Part shown: positions 12,461 through 24,921 of the stretch, one piece after another | Layout: each line of letters begins with the position of its first letter | How positions within the stretch are numbered: position 1 is the first letter of the stretch | NCBI RefSeq assembly: GCF_963169125.1 | Contig: NC_084794.1 | Location: 113,994,358-114,058,357 of the forward strand | Direction: 5' to 3' | DNA length: 64,000 bases | DNA from: Humulus lupulus | Taxonomy: Eukaryota > Streptophyta > Magnoliopsida > Rosales > Cannabaceae | Position numbers and translations under genes: made by a program | Notes under the pieces: model-generated | What the model was told of the DNA's origin: nothing | What the model saw: the letters and a program-made list of their open reading frames with translations, nothing else | Database searches by the model: none

Positions 12461-13040
12461 CTACATCATGTCTCTAGCCTTAAGTGTCGAGATCATAGGT
12501 ACTCGCGATCCACTAACTGTCCCCACAAATACAAAGGTTACCTCCCTTTCTTGTTTAAAGGTCACCATCATGTGCTTGCAGTCAATCGCCACCCCGTCCT
12601 TTGATAACCAATCCATCCCTAGAATCATATCAAAGTCATCCATTGTTAACTCAATCAGATCAACAAACAACTCTCTAATGTCTATCTCCACTGGCAATGC
12701 TCTAACCCATCTCCTTGAGACTACCAGTTCCCAAGTTGGCAACAAAGTCTGAAATCCCTTAGCATACAAATCACTAGGTCTATACAGTTGATCTATCACT
12801 CTAGCAAAAACAAATGAGTGAGTAGTCCCCGAATCAATCAATGCAGTAAGAGAAGAACCAGCACTAGAAATATGACATGTCACGACCGAGGGGCTAGCCT
12901 CAGCCTCAGCCTCAGTCTGGGTCAGGGTGAATACTCTGGCAGGAACGAGGCCGTCACTCTGCTTCGGCTCTTCCTTCCTGGCTTGTGGGTAGTCCTTCCT
13001 CAGATGACTAATACTCCCACAAGTAAAGTAGGCCCTGATC
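12461..13040 (-). pseudogene. Gypsy gag zinc knuckle and aspartic protease, broken
   Basis: The protease would cut the Gag-Pol polyprotein. The zinc-knuckle remnant (CRIRAYFTCG..H) lies at about 12995-13040. The protease core at 12461-12883 has the active site ALIDSGTTHSFV, with DSG intact, and the second hallmark DMILGMDWLSK. The stretch 12890-12930 is a short SSR-like run coding for alternating Ala and Glu. A stop separates the knuckle from gag at 13052. Confidence 0.85.
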
Positions 13041-13051
13041 CTGCACTCTCC

Positions 13052-14075
13052 CTAATGTCGTTGTCTGCATCGAGGACACACTGGGAAACTCCTCCAGTTG
13101 TCTCCCCCGCCCTGGCGGCCACTGAAAGAACCCCGTGTCTTCCTATCAGAATTAGGAGGAACAAAGGAATCTAGGGCCCTTCTCCTTTGCTCGCTAGGGC
13201 CACTACCCCGACTAGACCCAGTAAAAGGAGGCACCATCCTCCAAGCATCGCGCCTATCAGCGCCCTCTCTCCATATCTGATCCTCGCCCCCTTCAGCTAT
13301 AAGGGCCTTGTCCACTACCTGCGCATAAGTAGTTATCCCTGGATCCAAAGTTATCTTAACATCACAGGCGATCATAACATTCAATCCTCGCACAAACTCA
13401 TCCCTTCGTGCCATGTCAGTCGGCACCAGATCCAGCGCGAACTTGGCCAACCTGTCAAACTTCAAAGCATACTCGGTAACTGTCATCTTGCTCTGAGTTA
13501 GGTTGGAAAACTCATCAACGTTCACATCTCGGACTGTGACACTATAATACTTCTCGTTGAAAATGTTTCTGAACTCTTCTAGGTCATAGCTGCGTCATTT
13601 CTTCTCTGAGTTACCATATCCCACCAGATGTGGGCATCTTCTCTGAACATGTAGCTGGCACAAGCTACCCTCTCATTCCGTTCCACCCTCATAAAATCCA
13701 GGATGGAAGAAATCATGTTCATCCACTGCTCTGCCCGCAGTGGGTCTAGTCCACCCTCAAAGGTGGGAGGATGTTGCTTCCTAAACCTCTCATACAAAGG
13801 TTCCCACCTATTCTCCATAATAGGCCTCATTGGCACTGGTGCCACAGCCTATGGAATGTGTAACCCAATGCCCTTAGGAGGGGTCTGTTGCCTTAACTGT
13901 CGAAGTTCTTCTTCTGTTTGGTGAAGTCTAGCTTCCATCTCGGCAAATAAAAATTGCCAATTATGTGGGGTAGGTGGAGGGTCCTGACCCTAGTTGTCAT
14001 CCTCGACCTTATTGCCAAGGAGTCTGATTTATCGTCAAGGCATCTCAACAATATGCCTGCAATCAATGATGCCAC
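13052..14075 (-). pseudogene. Gypsy gag, broken
   Basis: Gag forms the particle around the RNA. The retrotrans-gag domain reads across two frames: FRKQHPPTFEGGLDPLRAEQW (split over about 13720-13800), then MTVTEYALKFDRLAKFA and FVRGLN (13390-13490), then a basic, glycine- and arginine-rich tail before the zinc knuckle CPRCRQRH near 13060. The N-terminal part (13845-14075) is badly degraded and I could not fix the start codon. The same domain occurs at 18960-19552 and 61160 in the level-0 element, which shows the two belong to related families. Confidence 0.85.
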
Positions 14076-14359
14076 TCATCAGGCATGATAACAACATCCA
14101 AAATCACCTCCCAATACATAACAACAACCCATAAACAGCAGTCCACAATACAAAAATAACATACAACACTCATGGGGCCATGCCCTAGCATTATGCATAT
14201 GTTAATACATTCATCATGCTTTATATAAAATAATCAAGCAAACAGAGAACTTAAACACGTAATCAAGCATATAATTCAACCATTACAGACCAACCCTGAG
14301 TCGAGCTTGTAACTGGCAGCGAGCGTACATGTTCGGTCAATCTCCAGGGACCATAAACC
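14076..14359 (-). other. Leader of the Tekay-like element, primer-binding site lost
   Basis: Reverse-complemented, GAGTCGAGCTTG...GCAGCGAGCGTACATGTTCGGTCAATC (in pieces over 14290-14342) matches the leader of the level-0 element at 18560-18610. In that element TTGGTATCAGAG precedes this block. Here the corresponding sequence is missing, so the primer site appears deleted. Confidence 0.65.
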
Positions 14360-16701
14360 TTGACCCTACTTCCTTAGAGACGTTACTAAGTGAGTTTAAA
14401 ATATGTTAATCACTCACTAATTGAGGTTTTAGGTTAAAAGTGTAGCTAAGTTGAGATAAAATCCATTCCAGACATTAAATATAAGACATTTGAATACTCA
14501 TTGAAAATGTCATAAAGTTTTACAGTTGGGATCCCAAAACACCTTTTAGAAAATATTTACAATACAAAATACAACCAAGGTCGACTAGGCCACAAAATTC
14601 AAGTTAATACATCACATTTCCCAAAAAAATACCCCTGGCCATGGTAGCCAAGCAGGTCGAACATGTACCCATCACTTCACCCTCTCCGTACTCATGGTTG
14701 GTCGACCTTTCCTTTGCCCTTACCTGCACCATAGAGCAGCCATGAGCCAAAGCCCAGCAAGAAAACTCAACACAAAACAGATAACATATACATATCTATC
14801 AACAACACATAACATTCAAGCCAACAGGCTAAACACATAGCGGCCATGCCCTCCCAGGTGCTTTACCAGGCCTTGGGTACGCGGTCTTTACCGAGAGGAT
14901 GACTTCAGCATCCTAGAAGGGTCTCACCCTATCAGCTTGCACTCCGCGTGCTAAACGTCGTTCCCGGCCCCTTGCCGTACTCGGCCTTGCACTCCACATG
15001 CTTAACGCCGTTCCCGGCCCTTTCCCGTACTCGGCTTCCTGCCATTCTCAGCCTTCACCGTTTCCAGCCTTCGCTGTTACCAGCCTTCGTCGTTCACTCT
15101 GAAATATGCAACATATAGCATAATATCAACAAATATGTAAACACATACTAAACGTAGACAGTAGGGCTATGCCCTGAAATTCAATCAATAGAGTCGTGCC
15201 CTGTAATACAAGCAATAGGGCCATGCCTTGCTATGGGTACAACAGTTTTCTTACCAGTGTCCCAAGCTATCGGAGCACTACAATCCTAAGCACAGTCCTC
15301 TAACACAAGCCTCGCTGATAACCTAGTCACAGCATGATTACAACAATCGTTCATCAAGTTCTAACCTATAAATAGCTTCGAGACATAAATCTAGCCTTCG
15401 AGACCTTGGTCTCTACCAAATTGGGTAGTAGAAAACTTCCTGAGCATTTACGTTCAAGTTCCCAAGCTAAACGCCTTCAATTTTCCAAAATTCCGCAATT
15501 GGGCTGCGGCCCAACCCCCCATAAGGGTCGCGGCGCGCCCCAAGTCAGAGGCAAAGTGCCTCTCATCTGATAGACTCGGGCCACAATGCCCAAAGTTGCA
15601 CCACAGCGCTTGGGCAGTTCCCCAAAATCCCTCTAGCCTAAAAACTCAAGCGGGCCATGACACTGATGAACAGGGCCACGACTCAACCCCGAAACCCAAA
15701 AATTCCATGCAACTTTTACAAGCTAACTTCCTTGAAAATCATTCTAAACGCACCCCAACACCAGAATTGAGTCCCATAATCAATCTAATGCTCTTTAAGC
15801 AACTCTAGAATCCCGGAAACTAGCTAACTCATCCCAATTCACACCAACGTCAATCTTAGGCTCAAAATCTCAACTAAATTCAATTTAAATAGAATTGATC
15901 CTCAAAGACTTGAAAGAAACCTTACCTCAGTGAAGATTTCGAGTTTAATTCAGCTCTCTAGCACCCTAGGCTTATCCACCTCAAGTCCCAAGCTTAGTTA
16001 TGAATTTCTCCTTCAAAACTCCAAAACCCACCAAGTCCCCTAAAGGGAGAGAGTGAGCCGAGCGAAATATATGTAGAGAGAGTTTTTGTGTTTTGTTTTT
16101 TGTTCTTTCTGATTCCTTCTACATAACCCAGGAATCACAGCTGCATATATGATCAAAATCCCCTCCTAAACAAAAGGTCCAAAATACCCCTTGAACTTAT
16201 TTAAATCCTTAAGTGACACCAAGGGCAATTTAGTCATTTTCCATATCCCGTTAAGTCCCTTATTATTCCTATAAATCCCCGTTTAATCCCGACATGTCTA
16301 ATCATCACCAAACTACTATCGTTACTCAAAAAAATCCCAAACACATTATATCCCCAAAATACCCCCAGGCTCCTCCTGAGTCGGGCATTCGACCCCGTTC
16401 TGACTTTCTTGTTAAACCGCTCCCTAGGACTGTCTCAGATCATGCATCACAAATATATCACCACTTACTCGTGGTATCAATCACAATATACACAAATATT
16501 GCATTTATGCCCTCAACGACATAAAATTATAAATATGCCCCTAATAGCCAAATGGGGCCCACATGCATATTTAATTCACCAAAACATGCATTTCTAATCA
16601 AATAATCGTCAAATTCATATATTAACATATTAAATTAATTATTTCCCTCCATGCATGCTAATCAAGGCCCTAAGCCTTATTAACAAATTTGGGGCACTAC
16701 A
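14360..16701 (-). repeat. 5' LTR of the minus-strand Tekay-like element
   Basis: About 2.34 kb and collinear with 7164-9483. Relative to that copy it keeps ~30 extra bases around 14695-14745. The inner end reads TTGACCCTAC where TGTAACGCCCTAC is expected, so the terminus is damaged. The GC-rich zone (15500-15680), GGGC..GCCC units (15165-15235) and microsatellite region are conserved. Confidence 0.87.
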
Positions 16702-16706
16702 ACCTC

Positions 16707-18523
16707 TCTCTCTCGTCTTTGGTCATCTTCAAGAGCACTACCAAGGATACCTAGCATAGAAATGGTCCGAGCTTGAATTGAGAGAGTTGCTGAGGAGGAT
16801 TCGAGCTATTGGAGGGAGTAAGAGCTGCCAAAGACACAGCTGCAGGTAAGGAATTTAAAAATTCATAGGTATCCCTACTTAGTTTTGAATTATCTTGAGT
16901 GTTTCTAGTGTTCTTAGTGAAGGATGGGTTTGATAGTTATAAACTATTTTTAAAAGGTTTTAGGTTGTTGGGTTGTGTGTTTTAGTGATAGAAACCAGTT
17001 AATAAATTTATTTTATAGCATTAATATCCTCTTTAGACATGGATATAAGTTAATTTTGGGAATTAAGAAAAAGAAGTTTGAGTTTAGGACTCAAAGGTTC
17101 AATTTGATTATTTGATGTGTTTGTTGTGTTTTTGGTGTTCAAATGACACTTTAATGATGTTTGGAGTTGTAGTGTTGCTTTGTGGTTAGCGTGTTGGATA
17201 AATTCTGCTGGGAAATTTGTTTTGGGGTAAAAATATTGGATTAGAAATGTAGGAGAAAATCGTAGTTTTGGGTTTTATGGTGGTAGTGCGGCGGCACTTG
17301 GGACGAGCGTCGCAGCCCGCTTGAGTTTCTTCGAGGGTGGGTTTTCCCTTGGACCGTCGTGGCACCGCGAACCTGAATGGGGAAAAATAAAAGAGAAAGT
17401 TCTCTTTTTGTTGGAGTGTCACGGTCCTTTAGAGGGTGCACCGCAACTCAAAATGCACGAAATTTAGAAATGGGCTTCTCGGTTCGTTTAGTGTAGCAGC
17501 GCTGCAAAGGGGCACTGCAACACTAATGCAACTTTTATTTAATGATTTGGAAACCCACATGGAGGCTTGGGGGATGATTCCACTACCCAGTTGAATGGAA
17601 TGAGAGGTCTTGAGAGCTAGGGTTTAGTTTTGAAACCCATGATTGAGACTTAGTCCTTAATAAGCGTACCATTTATGTTGTGACTAGGAGTTCCGGGAGG
17701 CTTCTGAAAGAGGATCACACTCGAGGTCGCTTTGTCGTCAGCATAGGACTTGAAGTTAGAAAATTGGCATATGTACATAGAGCGAATTTTTTACTATGTA
17801 TTTTGGCATTGATTTATCTGTGAATGATCTGTACGATCTATATTTGGCCATCATGTTGAACATGTGGTCGGTCGGCAAGCGTGTGTAATGCAGGCCATGA
17901 AAGCGAGTTCATTTTAATGGTGTAGTCCCCACTCACTTGCCAAGATTGCTTTTCTTGGGCCATGTAAATCATTTATATGAATGAAATAAATATACTTGTA
18001 ACTGTGAAACGTGTTCATGAATTGTATGATTGGGATTGTTGCATTTTGTGTCTGGGAAGCATGTGTTTATTCCTTATGAATAATTGGATTATTATTATGC
18101 CTTGTGGGGGGTTTTTTTGTTGGGCCTTGGCACATGGGTGATCTATGGTGCAGGTAAGAGCAAGCTAAGGGTAACCAGCCATGAGTTGGAAGGCTTTGGA
18201 GCAGCACGTACATATTCAACCAACTCAGCCGTCATAGTTGAATTATTTTGAGGGACTTATGATACGATTTTAATTTTGCCGCTTAGGCCAGCTACTTTTG
18301 TAACACTGGTTGAAACCACCTTTTAGTTAAAAAAAACTCATTTTTGGGATTCTATGTAAATATCCAAAGTTTTTTATAAATGTTTATATGTTTAACCGAA
18401 ATTTTTAATACCTAAATCTTTTATTAGCTTTAGTGACACTTTTGAGGCCAAATGACTCGCTTAACGAGTTAAGAAATATTTTAAACACACGGTGTAACAA
18501 TCCTATATTAGTACGACGTTATA
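16707..18523 (+). repeat. 5' LTR of the level-0 gypsy element, second part
   Basis: This continues the LTR interrupted at 7163, beginning in a CT-rich run that suits a transcription start region. A GC-rich zone with GCAGCGCTGC-like motifs lies at 17280-17520. The end reads TACGACGTTATA, a transition away from CGTTACA. Joined with 6569-7163 the LTR is about 2.4 kb. Open frames on the opposite strand near 17186-17441 are not genes. Confidence 0.82.
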
Positions 18524-18526
18524 AAT

Positions 18527-18537
18527 TGGTATCAGAG
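18527..18537 (+). promoter_or_regulatory. Primer-binding site of the level-0 element
   Basis: TGGTATCAGAG, complementary to the 3' end of plant initiator tRNA-Met, lies 3 bp after the LTR end. Confidence 0.85.
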
Positions 18538-18839
18538 ATGCCAAGGCTTATTGTTGCTAAAGATTGACCAAATATGTACACTCGCTGCTAAAGACAAGCT
18601 CGACTCACATTTTGGTGGGTAATGTGTTGATTACCTGTATAGTTGTTTAATCAAACTATATGCCTTATCTGCATGCTAGAATAGAGAGCATGTGTTTTTG
18701 CATGGCCTATTGATTGATACATGAATGTTATAGACATGTGTTTTTGCATTATTGCTGCATTTGAATGTTGTGTTCTTTGGTTTCGACCGTGGGACGATTT
18801 CTGGATATGATTAGCATGCCTGATAGGTCGGGTCATTGA
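18538..18839 (+). other. Leader of the level-0 gypsy element
   Basis: Non-coding leader between primer site and gag, partly matching the reverse complement of 14290-14342. The reading frames on the opposite strand here are not recognisable. Confidence 0.5.
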
Positions 18840-19552
18840 TTACAGACGTACTTGGAAATTATGCATCCAAGGCAGTAAATTGGACCAGCCAGTGTTGATA
18901 TCAAGGCCAAAAATTATAATCGGGGCTAGAATCCTCCGCCTGCCCCTTGAAATTGGCAAAAAATGTTTACAGATATGAAAGCGAGACTGCAGAGGCAAGA
19001 GGAAGAGATCAGGTGGTTGAGACAGCAAGTTCTGCCAGGGAACGATGCTCCGTTTGTTCCGCCGATAGTGGCAGCAGTTTTAGCTCTACCTAGGTTTGAG
19101 AACAGATTGAAACTAATTTTTTAGAGATTCCAGAAATGCTACCCTCGAGCTTTTAATGGAGGCCTAGATCCACTTTGAGAGTTGAGCAGTGGATGGGTAG
19201 GATTAGCTCCATCCTCGATGTTCTAAGGGCAGCGGGCAATGATAGAGAGATATGTGCCACATATATGTTACAAGATGATGCCTGGACTTGATGTGAAGTG
19301 GTATCCCAGACTCGGAACATCGTTACGATGGGCCGGGAGGAATTTAAATAGTTGTTCAATGAAAGGTATTACAATGATGCTGTTCAAACTGCGAAGCTGA
19401 ACAAATTTATGAATCTAGTTCAGGGTAACATGACAGTGACAGAGTATGCTATTAAATTTGATGCGTTGGCCAAGTTTGCTTTTGACATGGTGTTGATGGA
19501 TGTTGCTCGGAATGTTCGATTTATTCGAGGACTGAATTTTAGGGTAGCCCAG
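18840..19552 (+). pseudogene. Gypsy gag of the level-0 element, first part
   Basis: Plus-strand reading gives a coiled-coil-like start (MKARLQRQEEEIRWLRQQ near 18977), then FNGGLDPL, and from 19352 the block MTVTEYAIKFDALAKFAFD ending ..FIRGLNFRVAQ at 19552. This matches the gag of the element at 7164-16701 residue by residue in many places. Stops occur at about 19122, 19177, 19290 and 19350. It is cut at 19552 by an LTR whose start adds an unrelated tail to the reading frame. The gag continues at 61121 with TYAQAV. Confidence 0.85.
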
Positions 19553-20865
19553 TGTAACTTCCCAAAATTCCTAATAAGGCTTAGTGCCTTCATTAGGGGG
19601 CCAGAAGAGCAATATTGGACTATTATGTGATTTTAATTGGTTAATTATGTGATTATGTGAATTGCATGAGTTATATTATATGACTAAGTGTGCATGTTTA
19701 AGTGTATTAAATGTGCTTATTAGCTCGTTTCTGGTAAAAAAAAAGGGCATTTTTGTAAATTTAACCCGTTGAGGGTATATATATGATTGTATGTGCTATA
19801 TGCTTGAGCCCACACTGTTATGTGGGTATACATTTGAGATATTTGGTAGGAGTCAATCCTTTCGAGCAAGATAGCAGTTTAGTCACAACGAGGATTAATT
19901 GTCGGCTCGGGGTGAACCTAAGGTTATTTTGGTAATTTAGCACATTACTGGGATTTATTGGGTAATGGGAATTAATTTGGTGATCACTTGGATGTGTTGG
20001 AATTAATTGGGAATTTATATTATTATTTAAGGATTAGTGGGAACCCCAAGAAATGACAAAAATGCCCTTGGTGTGGTCAAAAGGGCATGGGTTTGAGTGA
20101 GGGCAAAGTGGTCTTTTGACCACTTTGGTAGAGAAAAATTAACTTAGTGGTGAGCACCAAGGGTCATGTTACGTGATGCACTTCTCTCCCTCTCCTCGTT
20201 TTTCTCTCTTGGTCCTTCTTTGAAGAAACTTTGAAGAAAGCTAAGCTAGGAAACTTGTGAGAGAAATCTTGAGTAATTGGAGCATTCTGTTGGGTTTAGA
20301 GGCTATTGAGATACTAAAGGAGAGCTAGGAGTTCGAAATTTTGCAGGTGAGGTAAGGGTTTGCTTAAGTGTTATCATGTTATTTGTGTTCTTTTTGTTGT
20401 GGTGGGTTTTGAATCTTATTTTTCATTTTTGGTGCTTTTGGTGCTGTTTAAAGATTGATTTTAGGTTAGGAATTGGTTTATAAACTAATTTAAAGGCTTG
20501 TGGTGGTTTGAATAATGAATTGGATTTCTTGATTTCTTGTTTTGGTTAGAAAATGAGTTCTTGAACTCAAATGGTGATTATGGGATTATGAAGTGTTTTG
20601 GTTAAGTTTTAATGTTTCTATGTTGTTTGAGTTGGGTTATAATGACTTTGAGGCTTAGTTTTGGCCTTGAGACTCCACTGGGATCAGTTTTTGTCAATTA
20701 AGTTCGGGAGAAAGCGCGGAAAAACCCAGAAATTTTGAGTTCGTAGGGTTGCGCCACGATGCTGTTCTTAGAGCATCGTGGCCCATATGAACCCAGTAGC
20801 CAAGGTGGAGTTCCGAACCGCCTTGGTTCCGAGGCGCGTCTTGCAGATTTGAGCTAGGAGCTCTC
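19553..20865 (+). repeat. Solo gypsy LTR, first part
   Basis: Head, U3 and presumed transcription start region of the LTR, including CT-rich sequence at 20183-20215 and a GC-rich zone at 20700-20860. Copia-2 entered that GC-rich zone. No gene. Confidence 0.75.
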
Positions 20866-22045
20866 TGTTGGAACAGTTCCTTGTGCGCAGTAGAAATTGT
20901 GGTAATGGTAGTATTGTATTCAACAAAAAAAATCATATAAACAACTTTATATGAAGATCCTTTAATATGAAATATGTTAATGAATATAATATGCATATGA
21001 AAAAATAATACAAAATGATTTACCTCTTGTAGCCTATCAAGAATTCTTGATTCTCTTCGCATACATTTCGATATTCCTATCCTTGCTATAGTACTCACAC
21101 CTAGATCTTCCAAGACGTTCTCTACACCTCAAGATGTGGGTGGGCACATAGAGAACAAGAATCAATATTTGTGAATCAAAAGTATTCTCAACAGATGGGA
21201 CTCTTGATTATAGGCTAGAGAGAAATATTTTTCTTTTTGTGTGAAAAGATGATCAGTTTTTCTTTTCTGTTAAAAGTTTTTCTCCTATTTTCTATTATAT
21301 AGAATATAATGACATTATTATCATAATAATAATAAAAATAAAAATAAAATTGATCATCTTTAATAATGATAAAATAAATTATTAAAGACAAAGTATTATA
21401 TTCCATTTTAAAACTCTTTTAAAAATGTTTTATTAATTAATTAAATAAAATAAAAAAAATCAATAACTGATCACCATCAGTAGTGCTACATATATAGGCC
21501 TTTGTGTATAGCACTTCCCTGAAAAATGGGATTTGATTTTTCATGCATTTTTATTTTAATAAATTAAAATTTAGAAATTCAAATAAGGTATCATATTTTT
21601 AAGGAAAAGATAACAACTTCCATTATCATCTTATTATTAATTAAATAAATATCATAATCAAAAACAATTTTGACTATCCATATTTATCATTTCACATTTA
21701 AATAAAATAATTGATTAAAATCAATTTCTTTTATTTCTACACAATTTCAAAAATTGCACTAATGCAATAACAAACTGTGCAACTTCAATTATCACATAAT
21801 TGCATATTTATCCCGAAGAATATATATTCTCTCAAATAGTCCATTCACAGTTTGACCCTTGTATCAACTCTTGCCTTGAATAGTGTTGATAGAGCCGCCC
21901 AGGGGACCTATGGACTAATAATTTCAAGCTCTAGTAATAAAAGATTATTAACAAAAACTCTTTGATTCAATAATCATATTTATTAATCTCATGATTACTC
22001 CACTATAAATATGAGGCTGCACTGTTGAGAATTAAAGACATATAT
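20866..22045 (-). repeat. Copia-2 3' LTR, distal part
   Basis: Collinear with the 5' LTR at 57818-59030. It starts TGTTGGAACAGTTCC on the plus strand (minus-strand end) and is cut at 22045 after TATAT. The rest of this LTR is at 44621-44828. No gene; the A/T-rich open frame near 21215-21406 is non-coding. Confidence 0.9.
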
Positions 22046-22403
22046 TGTAACGTCCCAAATAAGGCTTAGGGCCTTGATTAGCGGGTCAGTATGGAAAATT
22101 ATAGAATTATGTGATATATATATATGTGCATCATTATGTGATCATGTGAGTTATATTATAATATGACTTTATATGCATGTTTTGGTGTATTAAATGTGCA
22201 TGTGGGCTTATTTATGATTTATTGGGTAATTTTCGTAATTTGGCCTGTTATAGGTATATATGGAATATATGTGGTATGTGTGTGGTACTACCTTACTATG
22301 TGGATATGTTTGGGTTACTCGGCACGAGACGATCCTAGGGAGTAAGCTAATGGGAAAGTCACAACGAGACCCATACTTGACTCGGAGTGAGTCAAGGGGT
22401 ATT
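22046..22403 (+). repeat. Head of a plus-strand gypsy LTR
   Basis: First 358 bp of the LTR, matching in reverse complement 43745-44114. It contains CACGAGACGATC (22323-22334). Copia-1 starts at 22404. An open frame here is mirrored in the inverted copy only by LTR homology. Confidence 0.85.
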
Positions 22404-23252
22404 TGTAGGATCTTGGAATTTAAATCTAGATGCACGCTTCCTATTATTTTCCATACACATAATAAAAGCATATAATAACATGACATACAAATGAACATCA
22501 GATTCATAAATTAACATAAATACAAAATGTATAAACTTATGAATACGCAGCGGAACTGAAACATCTCCTTCCTTCAATCTCTCTAACCCTTGATTCATTT
22601 ATGTAGCAGAGTATTATCAAGAGAATGAATTAGATTAGTAAAACAATCTACCTCACCAAGCCTTTGATCAACCTAGAACTAGTGTGGGCTGGTTCTCAAC
22701 ACATGAGATAGAGATCAAGAAGAGAAGAAGAGATAGTGGCTAAGAAAAGATTAGACTGTCTAGGTTTTCACTTACCCAATGAATCAACAGAGACTGACTT
22801 CCTCATGAAAACCCTATGTATCATATTCCTTATATAGGCAACTTAATGGACATTATTTAAATTTAAATTTGAATTAATTAAAATAATAAACAAAAAGATA
22901 AAAGCATTGGGCTCCCACAAATGGACTTGGGCCCAATACCTTTAATTTGAATTTAAATCTCAATTGGGCCTACATTCAAAGTATTTTATTCATTTTTTAA
23001 TTAATTGATTAAATCCTTATTCAAATTAACTAATTATAATTTTAAACTTGATTTAATTTTATTTATTTATATTGACACTAATTTATCAATATTAATAAAT
23101 TTACCCAAAGATTCTCTTTTATTCTCTAAATTTCATATCTCTGTAAATTTTCAAAAATTGACCTAGTCAATTTTAAAAAATCCTAATTGATAATTAAATC
23201 AATTAATTGAGACATTCTGGATGATTTACTCAAAGGTGATGTGGGGACCATG
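22404..23252 (-). repeat. Copia-1 3' LTR, distal part
   Basis: Collinear with 34078-34911 of the 5' LTR from TGTAGGATCTTGG to GGGGACCATGGATCCATGA. Similarity stops at 23252, where gypsy sequence begins. Confidence 0.88.
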
Positions 23253-24921
23253 GATCCATGAAGAGATAAAATGGTGGTTTGATTAATGCTAGGGATAGAG
23301 TTGAATTGAGGGCATTGTGTTGAATGACTTAGTAGATTTGTAATAACTCGTGGCTTAGGTATCGAATGAGATGGAATTCTCAAAAGTTGATCTTTGATCT
23401 GGTTAGTACCAGTTAGGGATCAGGGGAAAAGAATATGCAAAAGGTTGTGTTTTTATCAGGTAAGAGCACTAGGAAGTGATGGATTATATTTTGAGAATTT
23501 GTTTAATGCTAAGTATTTATGGATCAGATGAACCGAGTGTTCAAGGGATTATTTGAATGGGGATTTTTGATCATATGGGACGATGGTATTGTGGTGTATT
23601 CTCTGTGGAAATTTGGCACCTTAAAAGGCAGGAGTGTCCTTGGATGGGCATGGTATTATATGTGTTTTGTGAAAAGAGTTCTGAGTCTCTTTTTACAAAT
23701 CAGAATCAATTGACAGGTTGTTATGACACTTTAGTGATACAGAGAAAAGATCGCTTATGCAATATGTTGGTTAAAGGATCTGACTAGAACCAGAGTAGAG
23801 TCCCTGGTGGGCCAGATAGCCAGTTCTATGCTTGAGACTATTATCTCAGAGAAGATCAAAAGGAAAGATGACTAAGTGAACCACAGATAAGAAAGATTGA
23901 ATGGAATGTCTTAGCTGGATTAGCTAAGAGTGTTACAGTGTCAGGTATGAATTTATTGTGATATAAGGATCAGACTTGGGGTCTGATGGACACTGGGATT
24001 AATGGGAGATTCTGGATGAATCTCATGTTACTTTCTTTTTCTCTTCATTCTAGCATCATGTCAGTACATTAGTGTATGAAATGCGTGATAGAGTTCTCTA
24101 TCTGTTAGCAGATCAAGACAAGGTAACAAGAATCTATAAATTCATTGCAGCCTTCGAGTGTTTCATAATGGAAATAAGAAAGCATCGCGATGGGTTTCGC
24201 GGTGGGGCTGCCTAGGAAAGTGGGTCAGCATGATTGACTTAGGATATTGTTGACCAGTGTTGTGAAAGAGATAGTGTGCCTTCATGAAAATTCAAGGTCT
24301 ATCTTATCAGATGAAGACTCTATTGTTACTTCCAGGGTATGGAAGGGTGAAGGGAAGGCGATGATTATATAGATGGAATTCAATGCAGTTCATTGTTCTC
24401 AGGCTGATCATAATCAGAGGGGTAATTATCCAAAGTTGAAAAGGTATCTTATGAGATAAGGTATGGTAGAACATGTTCGTCACCCATTCATTGGAATGAA
24501 ATGGGTGAGATGTTATATCTAGATCATGAGATAGTTCAGGGGACCATTGAGATTATTAGAGGTTGGAGCTTAGATGCTCACTTCTCAAAGTAAATGGAAA
24601 AGTGTTACTGAATTGAAAAGTAGGAACATGGAGTTCCGAGTAGGAGGTTATGTCCTCCTAGAGAATCACCGTGGAAAGGGTGATGAGTAAAGGCAAGTTG
24701 AGCCTAAAGTAGTATGACAGTTGAGTCCTGGATAGGACTGGTCAGATTGTAACAGAAAGAATAAGGTTCTGAGGAACAAAGTATACCTTGAGTTAAGGAA
24801 TGTTGCAGAAACAGTGAGGTCGAGAGAATGACCTGGGAAACTGAAATCAGTTGTACGGAATTCTTATTCCGGGTTGTTTAGATAAATTTCGAGGACGAAA
24901 TTTATGTAAGGAGGGGATAGT
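23253..24921 (+). pseudogene. Degenerate gypsy pol remnant (RT and integrase)
   Basis: This is the 3' part of a plus-strand Tekay-like polyprotein with large deletions. Recognisable pieces are an RT catalytic block (MNRVFKGLFE..DDGIVVYS, 23519-23610), the start of the integrase core (FAVGLPRKVGQHD-like, with stops, 24195-24230), the FSTA..HSQADHNQR-like segment (about 24375-24420), and the C-terminal EFRVGGYVLL (24632-24660). No gag, protease or 5' LTR is visible, so the element is 5'-truncated, either on insertion or by later deletion. It ends in a polypurine tract directly before the LTR at 24922. Confidence 0.75.
24909..24921 (+). promoter_or_regulatory. Polypurine tract of the truncated gypsy element
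   Basis: AGGAGGGGATAGT immediately precedes the LTR start TGTAATG at 24922, marking that LTR as a 3' LTR rather than a solo copy. Confidence 0.85.

Larger units (their letters stand above)
7164..16701 (-). mobile_element. Ty3/gypsy Tekay-like element, nearly full length, inactive
   Basis: A 9.5-kb minus-strand element with both LTRs (7164-9483 and about 14360-16701), a polypurine tract beside the 3' LTR, and gag, protease, RT, RNase H and integrase in gypsy order. Target duplication is GCCTC/ACCTC, differing by one transition. The integrase end carries the weak chromodomain-like tail (VQILNRKGK...KVLWRN...) typical of Tekay chromoviruses. Stops and frameshifts break every domain. The primer-binding site is missing and the neighbouring LTR end is damaged, so it could not prime reverse transcription. 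LTR copies differ at roughly one base in ten in the parts compared, indicating an old insertion. Confidence 0.9.

Noticed and set aside
12354..13501. Several long plus-strand open frames
   Set aside because: They are antisense shadows of gypsy gag, protease and RT on the minus strand, which show family motifs.
22163..22345. Small protein with YSARDDPRE conserved at 43758-43952 as well
   Set aside because: The frames are the same LTR in two orientations; other copies break the frame, so similarity is at DNA level.
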